Of a stretch of 64,000 nucleotides of DNA, positions 22,075 to 35,230 are shown piece after piece. The number at the start of each line of letters is the position of its first letter. Positions within the stretch are counted from its first letter, which is position 1. The DNA lies in contig NC_035445.2 in assembly GCF_002127325.2 (NCBI RefSeq), forward strand, positions 78,666,815-78,730,814, given 5' to 3'. This stretch comes from Helianthus annuus (taxonomy: Eukaryota > Streptophyta > Magnoliopsida > Asterales > Asteraceae). The notes under the pieces were generated by a model. It made no database searches. It saw only the letters and a list, made by a program, of their open reading frames with translations, and was not told the DNA's origin. Both the position numbers and the translations under genes were made by a program.

Positions 22075-25000
22075 TTACTTGAAATAGAGCTTTAAGTGTA
22101 TTGCATTCCAGGATCTTGGTAGCATATCTCCTTCCAGATTCTTGAGTCTATATGCTCCTTTCCCTGCTTCTGATTCAACTTCATACGGTCCTTCCCATTT
22201 TGGAGCTAGCTTGCCATCGGCAGGATTGGTGGTATTTTGAAAAGCCTTTCTTAGCACCCAATCACCAACTCGAAATCTCCTAGTCCTTATGTTCTTGTTA
22301 TATGCCCTGGATATTCTTTGTTGATATGCTGCCATCCTTAACCTTGCTGCATCCCTTTTTTCATCTATGGTATCTAAATCTTGACACAAGTCCTCAGGAT
22401 TCCGTTCAGGATCCTGTAGGGTAGATCTTGCAGTAGGTATCGTCATTTCCGTTGGAATCATTGCTTCTGCTCCAAACACCAAGGAAAATGGGGTCTGGCC
22501 TGTCGCATTTTTTACCGTCGTTCTATCAGCCCACAAAACAAAGGGTAATTCTTCTGCCCATCTTCCTTTTTTGGCTCCAAGTCTCTTCTTTAAGTTATTG
22601 ACAATTATCTTGTTTGAGGATTCTGCCTGTCCATTCGCTTGAGGATGTACTGGAGTAGATGTTATCATTTTGATCCCCCAACTCTTGCAAAAGTCAGTTG
22701 GCCTTTTGCTTATAAACTGGGACCCATTATCACAGATGATTTCTGCTGGTACCCCAAACCTGGTCAGGATATTCCTCTTTATGAAGGATACTACTTCTTG
22801 GTCTCTAACTTGGACAAATGCTTCAGCTTCAACCCACTTAGAGAAATAATCCGTCATTGCTAGCATAAAGACTTTTCCTCCCGGAGCTTTCGGTAACTTC
22901 CCTACTATATCCATCCCCCATTTCATGAACGGCCAAGGGGATGCTATAGGACATAGTGGTTCAGCTGGTTGATGTAGTATGTTACTATGCCTTTGACATG
23001 CATCACATCTTCGAGCATACTCCATAGCATCTTTCCTCATCGTTGGCCAATAATATCCAGTCCTTAATACTTTGGAGAATAATGACCTGCCCCCAGTATG
23101 GTTACCACAATCCCCTTCATGTATATCTTGAAGTACTTCTTTGGCTTCAGGATCCTCCAAGGACCTCAAATACGGTCCTGCAAGAGATTTCTTGTACAAA
23201 ACATTATTTATAATAGTGAATCGTGATACCTTCATCCTAAATGCCTTAGGATTTTCATCTTCGGGAATATGCCCTTCTTTGAGATATCTCATGATTGGAG
23301 TCATCCAGGATGTAGGATTCTTCTCAAGATACTCCACTCCGGGATCCTGAATACTTGCTACTTCTTTATCCTGAGGATTCGTCACAGGATACAAGATATG
23401 TAATATTGGTATTTGGGTCCCATCCAGTATCCTAATCGATGATCCTAGGTTTGCCAAGGCATCTGCTTCAGCATTATCCTCCCTTGGTACCTGTTCAAGT
23501 GTAAAAACATCGAAATATCCTACTAATTTTTTGAGAATACCAAGGTATTCGATTAACTTCTCACCCTTGACTGCATAGGATCCGTTGAAATGATTAGTAA
23601 TTAACAAGGAATCAACATATACTTGCAAATTCTTAATACTCATCTTCTTAGCCAATTCTAATCCTACAATCAAAGCCTCATATTCTGCTTCGTTATTGGT
23701 AGCAGGGAATTCACACCTAATAGCCTGGGGTAATATGTCCCCCTGTGGTGATTTTAGTAGTATTCCCAAACCTACTCCTCTAATATTAGATGCACCATCA
23801 GTATATAATGTCCAGGATCCTGAGGATTCTCCTAATTGCTGGACTTCTAGGTCTACCTCATCCTGAATGTCACTACTGAAATCAGCCACAAAGTCAGCTA
23901 AAGCCTGAGACTTTATGGCATTTCTAGGTTCATATATTAGATCATAGGCACTCAATTTTACCGACCACTTAGCCACCCTACCGGACATTTCTGGTTTCCT
24001 AAGCACATTTTTGATAGGATAATTAGTTTTGACATGAATCCTATGTGTCTCAAAGTAATGTCTAAGCTTTGTTGATGCCATAACTAGAGCCAATATTAAC
24101 TTTTCTAGGTGAGAATATCTAGTTTCAGCATTTAACAAACTTTTGCTAACATAATAAACAGGATACTACTGACCTTCGTGATCCTTTACGAGAACTGCAC
24201 TTACTGCATTCCCTGACACTGCAAGATATAGGGATAATGGTTCACCATCCTCAGGCTTCATCAATAGAGGTGCGGTTGAAAGATACTGCTTCAAATCCTG
24301 CAGGGCTGCTTCATGCTTCTCACCCCATTCAAATTTCTTATTCTTTTTCAGGATATCATAGAACTCTTTGCATTTTTCCGAGGATCTTGAAATAAATCGG
24401 TTTAGTGCTGCCACTCTTCCTGTTAACCGCTGAACATCTTTCATATTTGAAGGTGATTTAATATCCAAGATGGCTTTAATTTGCTTCGGGCTCGCCTCTA
24501 TTCCTCTTTTGGTCACCATATATCCTAGGAATTTTCCTGCCCCTACTCCGAAATGGCACTTAGCAGGATTTAGCTTCGTATTATATTGGTCCAAGATATC
24601 AAATGCTCCCTTTATATCCTGGAGGTGATCCTGGGCTCTCTTTGATTTTACCACCATATCATCAATGTATACCTCCATGGTGTCCCCCAGCTTGTCTTTA
24701 AACATCATATTTACCAATCTCTGGTATGTTGCACCTGCATTTTTTAAACCGAAAGGCATAGCAGTATAACAATAAATACCTGTTGGTGTCATAAAGGCAG
24801 TATCCTCCTGGTCAGAAGGTTCCATTTGAATCTGCTGAAATCCTGAGGATGCATCCATGAAAGTCAACATTTCATGCCCGGCAGTAGCATCCACCATTGA
24901 GTCGATATGTGGGAGAGGGAACGAGTCTTTTGGACAAGCTTTGTTCAGGTCTGTGTAGTCTACAAAAACTCTCCACTTCCCATTCTTCTTTTGAACCACT

Positions 25001-25373
25001 ACCACGTTTGCTAGCCATCTAGGGAATTTGACTTCTCTGATCATCTTGGACTTCAATAATCTCTCAACTTCCTCTTGGATAATTGCATTTCGTTCAGGGG
25101 CGAACTTCCTTCTCTTTTGTTTTATAGGCTTGAATGATCTGTCAATTCAAGCTTGTGAGTAATAATGTCTTTGGATATACCTGTCATATCCTCATGCCTC
25201 CATGCGAATGTTGACATCCTGCATTTCAAAAAGTCAGTTAATTGATCTTCAATATCCTGAGGGATATTGGTTCCTACGAGCACCGAGATATCAGGATTAT
25301 CCTGATCCAGGATAACTTTCTTCACATCCTGCTCTGAATTCTCCACGATATCCTGGGCTCGCATCTTTAATTG
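22075..25373 (-). pseudogene. pol: D2 pol: RT, RNase H, archaeal-type RNase H, integrase
   Basis: It follows the UAG at 25374-25376. RT shows [12 protein letters not shown] and YIDDMVV. A first, RT-linked RNase H-like region follows ([28 protein letters not shown]). A second RNase H starts YTDGASNIRGVG and continues through [14 protein letters not shown] and [10 protein letters not shown]; it is the archaeal-type domain known for Tat elements. The integrase has an HHCC finger and the catalytic residues in [15 protein letters not shown] and AESSNK. Breaks are a one-base shift near 25147 and TAG 24166-24168. From 24165 to 22075 the frame is open. Confidence 0.92.
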
Positions 25374-25376
25374 CTA
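25374..25376 (-). promoter_or_regulatory. Readthrough-type UAG between Gag-protease and pol in D2
   Basis: The minus strand reads GCA TAG CAA TTA AAG, and the downstream frame is the pol frame. UAG followed by CARYYA is the established leaky context of tobamoviruses. The E, F and G copies keep the same six bases after the stop. Confidence 0.7.
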
Positions 25377-27631
25377 TGCTGCACTTGGTTTGGTCGAAGA
25401 TTTCATGGAGGATGAGTAACATTCTTTCGCCTCCTGCTGATCACTATCGACTTTGACAACTCCCCAAGGGGTAGGGATGTTGATGGCACAGCCTTCATAT
25501 CATGGATCCATGGTCCTCCCAGTATGATGTTATAGCAGGATAGAGAATCCATCACACAGAAACGTTGTATCGAGTTGACTCCTTCAACATATACTGGTAA
25601 CTTTATCTCTCCCACTGTGTTCCTAGCCTCTCCACTAAACCCAACAAGCACGGTGGACTTTGAAGTGATATCCATCGGAGACACATTCATTCTCTTCAGA
25701 GTCTCTAGTTGGATTATATTGACGGAGCTGCCATTATCAACCAATATCCTGCGTACAAAATGGTTAGCCACATATAACGTTATTACCAGGGCATCATGAT
25801 GAGGATCCTGGACAGTGTCCCTATCATCAGCATCAAACGTGATCATTTTGTCAGTTGTGAGGGTAGTCATCCTGACAGGTTTGTCTCCCCTCTCAGCCTT
25901 AGCTTCCTTTGCATGTCTCTTCGCCGCCGAATACGAAGTCCCACAAATGTCGGATCCTCCCGAAATGAAGTTGATTATCTTGGCATCCGCGGGAGGTGAG
26001 GCTGCTCGTTCAGGATCCTTCTCAGTATCCTGACCTTTATTCTTCTTCCTTCCCAAGAGATCTTTTAAATATCCTTTGCTCAGAAGATAGCTTATTTCCT
26101 TCCTCAAGGCAATGCAATCCTCCGTAACATGTCCGAAATCCTCATGGAAGGCACACCATTTGGATTTATCCTTCTAATCAGCTTTTTGTTGATTCTTCCG
26201 AGGCCACCTGGCTTTATGTCCCAAACCCTGCATAGCATACATTAGTTCAGGTATATTAACAGAAAAACAATATTCGGATAATTCAGGATATTCTTCAGGA
26301 TCCTCGTCTTCGACAACATTCACTCTCTTGTTATCATTTCTGCCATATGGCTTGGAGCGGTATGGTTTGTACGAGGATTCCGACTTCCTGTTAGTCGATT
26401 CATATGTTGAGGATGCATTCATCCTTCCTTGCTTTTTCTTGTCATCCTCCAATCGAATATATCTTAGAGCCCTGTTACGAGCCTCGTCAAGATTCCTGCA
26501 GGGATTCATTACAAGATCCTGATAAAACTGAGAATCCTTTTGCAACCCCATCTTAAAAGCTTGCACGGCTGTTGCAACATCAAGATGTGGGATATCCAAG
26601 GATTCTCGACTGAATTTGTTCACATAATCCCTCAAGGATTCCTGAGGCCCTTGAGTTATCCGGTAAAGATCACTGGTTAGTTTCTCAAAACTCCGACTGC
26701 AAGAAAATTGACTGTTAAATAAATTCACTAAGTGAGCAAATGATGTAATCGAATGCGGAGGAACATTTAACAGCCATTTTAAGGTTGATCCTGTCAGAGT
26801 AGAACCGAAACCCTTGCACAGGCAAGCTTCCTTGAGCTCCGGAGGGATAGGATTTATCTCCATCCTCTCCCTATACTGGGCAATATGCTCTTCAGGATCC
26901 GTGGTTCCATCATAAAGCTTCATATTTGGAGTCTGGAATCTTTTTGGGATTTCAGCATCACAAATAGGACGTACGAACCGAGATATCCTGTGGCTATCCT
27001 GGGATACTTCAGGAATTGGCTGAACCACCCCAGGTACACTAGATATCATATCCTTTAGCTTCTGAAGCTCCCTGGATAATGCTGACGTTACGGCTGTATC
27101 CTGCAAAGATCCAACACTGTTAGTGGCAATAGTATTATTATTATTAGACACGTTACCAGTCGGAGGATTCTGCCCATATCCTGAAGCATATCCTGAGCTC
27201 CTCACGGTTGACATTCGAACCGAGGAGGGTATTTTAGGAGTATGATTCTGAGGAAGGCTGGGCACAATATTCCCCCTATTATCCTCAGTATACACAGCTG
27301 AACTAAAGTTCAAAGTTCTGGGCTGTAGTGGAGTGACGATATCCTCGGCAGATCTGCTCGAGCTGGACTTCAGGAGTTGTATTTCCCTCAACAGCATCTG
27401 GTTTGTTTCCTGTTGCTGCCTCATTTGTTCCTGCACACTTCCAAATAAGGTTAGAATTTCATCATTAGAAGCCAAAATCGGAGCAGATCCCTGAACATTC
27501 CGAGTAGGGATAATATCCTGAGGTTGTGAAGAAGTTTGCATCCTTGGAGGAGGTGGTGGAAGCACCGGACCAGTAGTAGCAGAAGTCATCGCGGACACAG
27601 TAGAAGAGCTCATGCTTGATCTTGAGGCCAT
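25377..27631 (-). pseudogene. gag: D2 Gag and aspartic protease
   Basis: I choose ATG 27631 (MASRSS) because it aligns with the MASSLKN starts of E, F and G. The frame is open further up to the primer site. A Pro/Ser/Gln-rich N-terminal part is followed by the Gag core (KLYDGTTDPEEHIAQYRERM, GSTLTGSTLKWLLNVPP). The protease site is LVDNGSSVNII. The C-terminal zinc knuckle region starts just after TAG 26174-26176, an in-frame nonsense codon. A small deletion near 25480 shifts the frame before the end. Gag and protease therefore lie together upstream of the leaky stop. Confidence 0.88.
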
Positions 27632-27714
27632 TGAAGATAATGTGGCAAAAAGTTTTGAAAACAGAAAACCAATTAATGATTTCACAAAGATTTTTAGTAA
27701 AGATAGCATCACTT

Positions 27715-27733
27715 GCCCCACGGTGGGCGCCAA
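27715..27733 (-). other. Primer binding site of D2
   Basis: The minus strand reads TGGCGCCCACCGTGGGGC three bases after the LTR end. It fits a tRNA ending GGCGCCA. I cannot name the tRNA. The same site is found in E, F and G. Confidence 0.8.
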
Positions 27734-27735
27734 AT

Positions 27736-28479
27736 TGTTTTGGTCAAAAATTACCGAAGCAATTAAGTGATCAAATTAGTTAAGTGAGGTAGTGTGCTAG
27801 AAAGTGTGTTGAAAATATGCCAGTTATGTTGTTTGGAAAAACAGTGTTCAGGATACGGCTCAGGATATTGAGCTGTATCTATGATCAAACAATGAGCAAA
27901 AAATAAAGGGGGTTGACACGAGATGTACGAGGAAAGCCCTTGATCAATCTAGATCGCCGGCATAAAACCTCGGGAGCTGACAATCGCAGCTGCCTAGTTC
28001 TTCTTATTGCTTCAAACTTCAGGATACAGTGCAGGATATTGACCAGATCGCTAAGTGTTACAACGATTTGTGTAAGAGTGCAAGTTGCGAGAGAACAAGT
28101 ATGTAAGTGTAGTGAGTGTAGCTGTGATGTCCTATTTGATCTGGTATACCCGTCTATTTATAGTAACGAAATAGAAACTAGGATTCCTATAAACATGGAA
28201 TGCTCCGAATATTCCATTATGAACGTTGCAGACCGAGTAATGCGGCTTCAACGGCTTCATGTGAACGACTTGGACCGAGTCTCCCATAGAAAAGGTCTTC
28301 ATGAACGTTGGGCAACTAGACGTGTACTCCTGCACATAACCCGTTAGTAATCCTGAGGATACCATTCAGGATGTTACCAATATCCTAAATGAGCATCCCG
28401 GATACGAGCAGATAACATACAATCAAGATATAAACCAAGATATTTCCCAGGATATGGGCTCAGAATTTCACCCATAACA
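27736..28479 (-). mobile_element. 5' LTR of D2
   Basis: 744 bp, with TATA box CTATAAATAG on the minus strand (28154-28163). I counted ten AGGAT/ATCCT words in it. It keeps the block GAGGTTTTATGCCGG that is also conserved in the E-H type LTRs. Confidence 0.92.
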
Positions 28480-28484
28480 CTTCT

Positions 28485-29107
28485 GGACATCAGTTCCAAT
28501 TATAGACAATTTTTCACGTTACAGGGGCAAAACCCAAGAATGTACTGGAGATAAATCCTTAGTATCCTGGGGATAATCCCAAATTCTCATGCGCTACAGG
28601 CGGGAGTGTATAAACTTCAAGACTTATAAAGGTGAAAACCTTTAAACCTTAGAGAGTATGAAAATACCATTTCGTGACAGAGGGGATCAATCCTCATATA
28701 CCTTTAGGATTCAGGATATAGCCAACAATAACGAAATTGTCAGCCACTTTTACATGGACTGGTCCCACCACCTTGAACTATTCCCAAATAACTTGCGCTC
28801 CAGGCGGTGTGTTTAAACCCAATTCGGATGAAAGGTGAATACCTTTAAACCTGTGAAGGGATCAGGATCCCTTATACGTGAGAGAGGGGGCCAATCCTCT
28901 AATCTTCCGAAGCATCTTGAGCGTGTATCCTGGAGCTACATCCCGAAGCATATACTGCAAAACATTTCAAAACTAAGGTGGGTGTTAGCTTGGCTAACAC
29001 CCCTCCGATGCTTAAGTCAGTATTAGGTTTCAAAGAATAAATTAAACCAAACACAATTAAAAGAGATAGAATTCATACCCTCCTGAGTTAGAAATTAAAT
29101 TCTAAAC
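28485..29107. other. D1 spacer, right of the D2 insertion
   Basis: Non-coding. It aligns with the D2 spacer (about 21400-22060), including AAAGGT-GAAA-ACCTTT near 28629 and the palindrome at 28980-29002. This shows that D2 landed in the matching spacer of its own family. Confidence 0.75.
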
Positions 29108-29896
29108 TCACTTGAAATAAAGCTTAAGGTGTATAGCATTCCAAGATCTCGGCAGCATATCCCCCTCCATATCCTTGAGTCGGTATGCACCTTTTCCTGA
29201 TTCTGATTCAATCTCATACGGTCCTTCCCATTTCGGGGCCAGCTTTCCATCAGCAGGATTGGTAGTATTCTGAAAACCTTTTCTTAACACCCAATCTCCA
29301 ACTTTGAACCTTCTAATCCTTATATTCATGTTGTATGTTCTAGATATCCTTTGTTGATATGCCGCCATTCTTAGTCGTGCTGCATTTCTTGTCTCATCAA
29401 TAGTATCCAGCTCTTGGCATAGAATTTTAGTATTCTGCTCAGGATTCCGGAGGTTGGATCTTGCTATGGGTATCACCATTTCTGTCGGGATCACTGCTTC
29501 TGCTCCAAATACTAAGGAAAACGGGGTTTGACCAGTTGCATTTTTTACCGTCGTTCTATCAGCCCACAAAACAAAGGGTAATTCTTCTGCCCATCTTCCT
29601 TTCTTGGCCCCTAATCTTTTCTTCAAGTTGTTGACAATTATCTTGTTTGAGGATTCTGCTTGTCCATTCGCTTGAGGATGCACCGGAGTAGACGTAATCA
29701 TTTTGATTCCCCAACTCTTGCAAAAGTCAGTGGTCCTCTTGCTTATGAACTGAGAACCATTGTCACAGATTATCTCAGCTGGTACTCCAAACCTGGTCAG
29801 GATATTCCTCTTTATGAAGGATACCACTTCTTGGTCTCTAACTTGGACAAATGCTTCAGCTTCAACCCACTTAGAGAAATAATCCGCCATTGCTAG
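29108..29896 (-). pseudogene. pol: D1 integrase, C-terminal part
   Basis: Open on the minus strand from the E boundary at 29896 to the stop at 29108. It begins inside the catalytic core ([12 protein letters not shown]) and keeps ICDNGSQF and AESSNK, so the second Asp and the Glu of the catalytic triad are present. The first Asp and the zinc finger were separated by E and lie beyond the window. The C-terminal end is LPRSWNAIHLKLYFK. No break seen in this piece. Confidence 0.9.
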
Positions 29897-30614
29897 TGTT
29901 AGGGCAGGATTTTAATCACCTATGATCCTTACATGATATCCTAACAAGTGATCCTTGTTTCTTTGGCAGATAGTGATCCTTAGAAGAGCTTCAGGATCAA
30001 GATCATGGATCATCCTAAGGATCCTCATACTAACGATTGCTCTCTTTGAATTTAATGTTGTTTTGCAGGAATTACGAGTTGAACATGGTCTTAGCAACGT
30101 TATCAAGGAATCTGTCACGCTAATTTCGCACATGCATAACCAAAAATAGACGTTGTGGAGAATATGGAAACTTAGCACAAATTACGGGCATTTAGTTAGG
30201 CTAAATTTACTTCTATTTCTAAAGGGGTAACGAGCTAGTAGTTAGGTGACTTGCCTAAAATACGACCACACACACTTATATAAAGGGCACTCTTCAGCAT
30301 TTGGAGGACACAACACATTTCTCACACGCTTTAGCATACGATACTATAGTGATCCTTGTACCTAGCTCGTTACCATCCGAAGTTGTAAACATTGTTTGTT
30401 ATATTGAAGTTTGGTAATCGGTAGTTTCCATCACCCGAGGTTTTTTATGCCGGAGATCATTCATTGATCAAGGGCTTTTTCCTCGTATAAATCCTTGTGT
30501 CACTTGTGCAATTTTCATTGAAGTGATCCTTATCTTTGTTCATCATACCAAGCATCATTCCCCGTTTACAAAGAGTTTGGTTGCATTATCCTTGTGTGAT
30601 TTTTGACCAAAACA
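29897..30614 (+). mobile_element. 5' LTR of E
   Basis: 718 bp, TGTTAGGG to CCAAAACA. TATA box TATATAAA at 30277-30284. The block GAGGTTTTTTATGCCGG followed by TTGATCAAGGGCTTTTTCC is shared with all other Tat LTRs here. Confidence 0.9.
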
Positions 30615-30617
30615 GTT

Positions 30618-30634
30618 TGGCGCCCACCGTGGGG
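30618..30634 (+). other. Primer binding site of E
   Basis: TGGCGCCCACCGTGGGG, three bases after the LTR. Identical to the D2, F and G sites. Confidence 0.8.
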
Positions 30635-30692
30635 CAATTGGTGCTTCATTCATAAGAAAGTTTTTCTGTTGGTGATCATTCCGGAGTGTTGC

Positions 30693-33281
30693 ATGGCTTC
30701 ATCATTGAAGAATACCTCCACAACGATGTCTGCAGTCAATTCATCTAAGGGCATTCCACCTTTGCCTCCACCACCAGCTGGATCTCAGAAAAATGCTGAG
30801 AAAAGACCAACTCCTATTTTCTCTAAACCTTCATCTTCTTCTGCTCTAACTTCTTCTACTCCCAGTACTAGTGATATATTTACTTTGATTTTGCAGATGA
30901 GGGATCGTATGCAGTAACAGGATGAAACTAATGACAGGATCCTCAAGGAAATCAGAGACCTCAAAAGGCAAAAGAAAACGGCAGAGGATCATTCCCCACT
31001 GATGCCCAAATCTTTGAATTTTGATACTCCGATGATTACTTCTCAGCCATCAGAGGTCCCAGACATTCAACATGTGGGTGAATCAAAAGGAGAACACTTT
31101 GGCTCAGCAACAGTGACTCAGGCATCAGGATCATATTTCCAGCCGACAGGATCCTATACTCAGCGTATGGGATCCTTCATGAATTCAGGAGCCTACTCAG
31201 GAGCACAGCAGGTTCTAGGATCCTTCTTTGTTCCAGGATCATCCCAGGTTCAAGGATCCTCCTTTGTTCCAGGATCATCCCAGGTTCAAGGATCCTCCTT
31301 CGTTCCAGGATCACCCCAAGTTCAGGGATCCCTCCAGATGCCAGGATCCTTGAAGAGTTTGCAAACAGGAAGTTCAGATGTCCATCAAGGAGATTTTATT
31401 CCAATGCAGACCATTGCTTCCACTGGTCCCTCCATCATCCCAGAATCCCAGCAATATGGATTCACATCCAATATTCCTAACTTGAACCCGATGGGAGGTA
31501 ACACTTTTAATAATTTTCTTACCACTAACCATGGATTCATGCAGGATACAGGTATCACCCATGCTATGGCCAGAGAACTGCAGAAACTAAAGGATATGAT
31601 ATCAAGTGTTCCACGGGTAGTCAAACCTATCCCAGAGATTGCAGATGGAAGCCATAAGGTATCTCGTTTTGCACCACCAATTTGTGATGCTGAGATACCC
31701 AAAAGATTCCATATTCCAACTATGAAGCTATATGATGGTACAACGGATCCTGAGGAACACATAACACAATACAGGGAGAGGATGGAGATCAATCCGATTC
31801 CAGAAAGGTTAAAGGAAGCATGCCTATGCAAGGGATTTGGATCCACTCTTACTGGATCAGCTCTTAAATGGCTGCTAAGTCTTCCCCCTTACTCTATTAC
31901 TTCGTTTGCTAATTTAGTTAACTTATTCAATAATCAATTTTCTTGTAGCAGAAAATTTGAACGATTGACTAGCGATTTATATAAGATAACTCAGGGTCAT
32001 AATGAATCATTAAGGGATTATATAACCAAATTTAGTAAAGAATCCTTGGACATTCCCAACTTGGATGTGGCCACAGCTGTTGAGGCTTTCAAAATGGGAT
32101 TGCTTAGGGATTCATTGTTCTATGATGATCTTGTTATGACACCATGCAGGAATCTAGACGAAGTAAGGACTCGGGCACTCAGATTCATCCGGCTAGAGGA
32201 TGACAAGAGGATCCAGGAGAGACAAGTAGGATCCTCAAAACAAGAAAAGCAAGGATCCTCTTTCATAAGCAACAAATTCAAATCCTATAACAGAACTGAC
32301 AGCCAGAATGTGCATGCTGTTGACCAAGAAGAGGATGACGAGGATTATCCTCCGATTTCTGAATACTGTTTTTCCGTTGATAACCATGAAATAATCCTTG
32401 CAATGCAGAGTCTAGGAGAAAAAGCCAGATGGCCCAGAAAAAATGACAAACCAGCCGCAGCTAAAGACAAATCAAAATGGTGTGCATACCACGAGGATTT
32501 TGGGCATTTGACAGAAGAATGCATCGCATTAAGAAAGGAAATTGGATATCTGCTGAGCAAGGGGCATTTAAAGGAGTTGTTGGGAAGAAAAAAGCAAAGG
32601 ACTCAGGATCCCGAAAGGATCCCTGAAAAAGCTCCAGCCCCTCCGGCAGATGCACAAGTGATAAACTTTATTTCCGGAGGATCAGACATCTGTGGTACAT
32701 CCTTTTTAGCAGCTAAAAGGCATGCAAAGGAAGATAAAATGGATAATGGAGAAAGACCTATTCGAACATCAAGTGTCTCGGAAGGAAAAGTGATAACCTT
32801 TGATGAGGATGATAGAATTAACATCCAGGATCCTCATCATGATAGTTTAGTTATTACTATCTTTATTTCTAACCATTTTGTCCGCAGGATCCTTATTGAC
32901 GGAGGAAGTTCGGTAAACATTATCCAGCTTGATGTTCTGAAGAAAATGGGTATTCCTGAATCAGACATCACACCAAGATCCTCCGTGCTTGTGGGATTTA
33001 GTGGCGAAACTAAGAAAACCCTGGGGGACATCAAACTCCCAATTTATGTGGAGGGATTACATAATTATCAAAAATTTTGTGTTATTGACCGTTTATCTTG
33101 TTGAAATGTTATCCTTGGCAGGCCCTGGATACACGATATGAAGGCAGTCCCATCCACCTACCATCAATGTGTGAAGCTCCCTAGCCAGTGGGGAATAATC
33201 AAGATCGACAGTGATCAGCAGGAGGCTAAGGATTGTTACACCTCATCAATGAAACCAGCCTCGAAATCAAGGGAGCAATAG
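30693..33281 (+). pseudogene. gag: E Gag and aspartic protease, two nonsense codons
   Basis: ATG 30693 (MASSLKN). One frame runs to TAG 33279-33281 but is broken by TAA 30915-30917 and TGA 33102-33104; F has Gln and Cys codons there. Order: Pro/Ser-rich N-terminus, coiled patch, Gly/Ser-Gln repeats, Gag core (DGTTDPEEHITQYRERM), a CX2HX4HX4C knuckle (CAYHEDFGHLTEEC), protease (LIDGGSSVNII). The last codons are GAG CAA TAG CAA TTA, the leaky-stop context. Confidence 0.9.
33279..33281 (+). promoter_or_regulatory. Readthrough-type UAG in E
   Basis: CAA TAG CAA TTA AAG, in phase with both the gag and RT frames. The downstream frame has no nearby ATG to restart on; the first start-like codon is TTG at 33309. 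Confidence 0.75.
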
Positions 33282-35230
33282 CAATTAAAGTATCCTCCAA
33301 GGGGTGTCTTGGAGGCAAGAGAGCAGGATGTGGACGAAATCCTCTTGGATCCTGATGATCCTGAATCCAAAATCTATATCGGATCAGGGATCCTGAAAAA
33401 AGACATTGTATCCTTCCTCAAAAGAAGAAAATCTACCTTTGCATGGAAACATGAGGATATGATAGGTATATCTAAGGATATTATCACTCACAAACTTGGC
33501 ATTGATAGGTCAATTAAACCCATCCATCAAAAAAGGAGGAAGTTTGCACCAGAAAGAAATGCCATTATCCAGGAAGAGGTAGAAAGATTACTACGAGCAG
33601 GTATGATTAGAGAAGTGAAGTATCCAAAATGGCTGGCCAATGTGGTTGTTGTTCAAAAGAAAAATGGAAAGTGGAGGGTATGTGTTGATTTCACTGATTT
33701 GAATAAGGCATGTCCCAAGGATCCTTTCCCATTACCCCACATTGACTCCATGGTGGATGCAACGGCGGGTCATGAACTGTTAACCTTTATGGATGCATCG
33801 TCTGGATTCCAACAAATTCAGATGGAACCATCTGACCAAGAGGACACGACTTTCATGACCCCAACCGGTTTATATTGTTATATTGCTATGCCGTTTGGAT
33901 TAAGGAATGCAGGTGCAACATATCAAAGGCTGGTGAATATGATGTTCAAAGATCAGATTGGACAAACTATGGAAGTATACATAGACGATATGGTAGTAAA
34001 ATCCAAGAAAGCTGAGGATCACCTAAGGGATTTGGAGGAAGCATTTGATATCCTTGATAATTATAACATGAAGCTTAATCCTTCAAAATGTCACTTTGGT
34101 GTTAAAGTAGGTAAATTCTTAGGATATATGGTAACCCAGAGGGGCATTGAAGCAAGCCCGGAACAAATCAAAGCATTGGTGAATATCAAATCCCTTGCCA
34201 ACGCTAAGGATGTGCAAAGGCTAACAGGCAGGATAGCAGCTCTAAACAGATTTATATCCAAATCCTCAGAAAAGTGTAAAGAATTCTATGATATCCTAAG
34301 AAAGAAGAAATTCGAATGGACTGAAAAGCATGAGAATGCTTTACAAGCCCTCAAAGAATACATGTCCTCAGCTCCAGCATTGATGAAACCAGAAAAAGGA
34401 GATGTGTTATCCTTATATCTTGCGGTATCCTCAAAAGCAGTAAGTGCAGTCCTTGTTAAGGATCATGAAGGTACACAATATCCTGTCTATTATGTAAGTA
34501 AGAGTTTACTTGATGCTGAATCCAGGTATTCACACCTTGAAAAACTTATTCTTGCACTAATTATGGCATCTACTAAACTAAGACATTTTTTTGAAACCCA
34601 TATTATTATTGTTAGAACTAATTTTCCAATTAAGAATGTCCTCAGGAAACCAGAGATGTCCGGAAGGATGGCTAAGTGGGCAGTAAAGCTTAGTGCCCAT
34701 GATATAAGATATGAGCCTAGAACAGCCATCAAATCTCAAGCATTAGCAGACTTTGTGGCTGATTTCAGTAGTGATCTACAAAAGGAAACCGAATTGGAAG
34801 TCCAGCAGCTGGATGAGACCAAGGATCCTTGGATACTACATACTGATGGATCCTCAAATGTTAAAGGCACAGGGCTTGGTATACTACTAAAATCGCCACA
34901 GGGGGACATAATACCCCACTCCATAGCTTGTGAGTTCCAAGCCACTAATAATGAGGCTGAATATGAAGCCTTGATTGCTGGTTTGCAAATTGCTAAGCAT
35001 ATGGGGATCAGGTATCTTGAGGTATACGTGGATTCATTGTTAATCACTAATCACTTTAATGGATCCTATGCTGTTAAAGGTGAAAAACTAACCAAATATT
35101 TAGAGATAGTCAAAGAATTGGCACTCTCCTTTGTTTTCTTTAGTTTAACACAGGTACCAAGGGAAGAAAATACAGATGCTGATGCATTGGCCAATCTAGG
35201 ATCATCTTTGAAGATCCCAGAGGATATAAG
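33282..35230 (+). pseudogene. pol: E pol: RT and RNase H part, cut by F
   Basis: In frame with gag after the UAG. RT catalytic motifs [10 protein letters not shown] and YIDDMVV are present. The RT-linked RNase H-like part ([10 protein letters not shown]) and the second, archaeal-type RNase H ([34 protein letters not shown]) follow. The frame is lost at 35230 where the LTR of F begins, in the linker before the integrase. One Asn codon is missing at RKKKFEW compared with F and G. No stop before the cut. Confidence 0.9.

Larger units (their letters stand above)
18097..28484 (-). mobile_element. Element D2: full-length Tat-lineage Ty3/gypsy inserted in D1, with target-site duplication
   Basis: Both LTRs are 744 bp (18102-18845 and 27736-28479) and the element is flanked by CTTCT at 18097-18101 and 28480-28484. 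In its own direction the order is LTR, primer site, Gag-protease, UAG, RT-RNase H-integrase, spacer, antisense gene, polypurine tract, LTR. I count about nine differences between the LTRs. At 1.3e-8 changes per site per year, a commonly used grass rate, that is roughly half a million years. Several stops and frameshifts make it defective. Confidence 0.95.
14282..29896 (-). mobile_element. Element D1: Tat-lineage Ty3/gypsy, interrupted by D2 and by E
   Basis: Visible pieces are the 3' LTR (14282-15022), polypurine tract, antisense gene (15299-17125), spacer (17126-18101), the insertion D2, more spacer (28485-29107) and the integrase C-terminal part (29108-29896). E then cuts the integrase at 29896/29897. 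The rest of D1 lies right of the window. The left flank AATAT (14277-14281) would be its target-site copy. D1 is the outermost host of the right-hand nest. Confidence 0.85.
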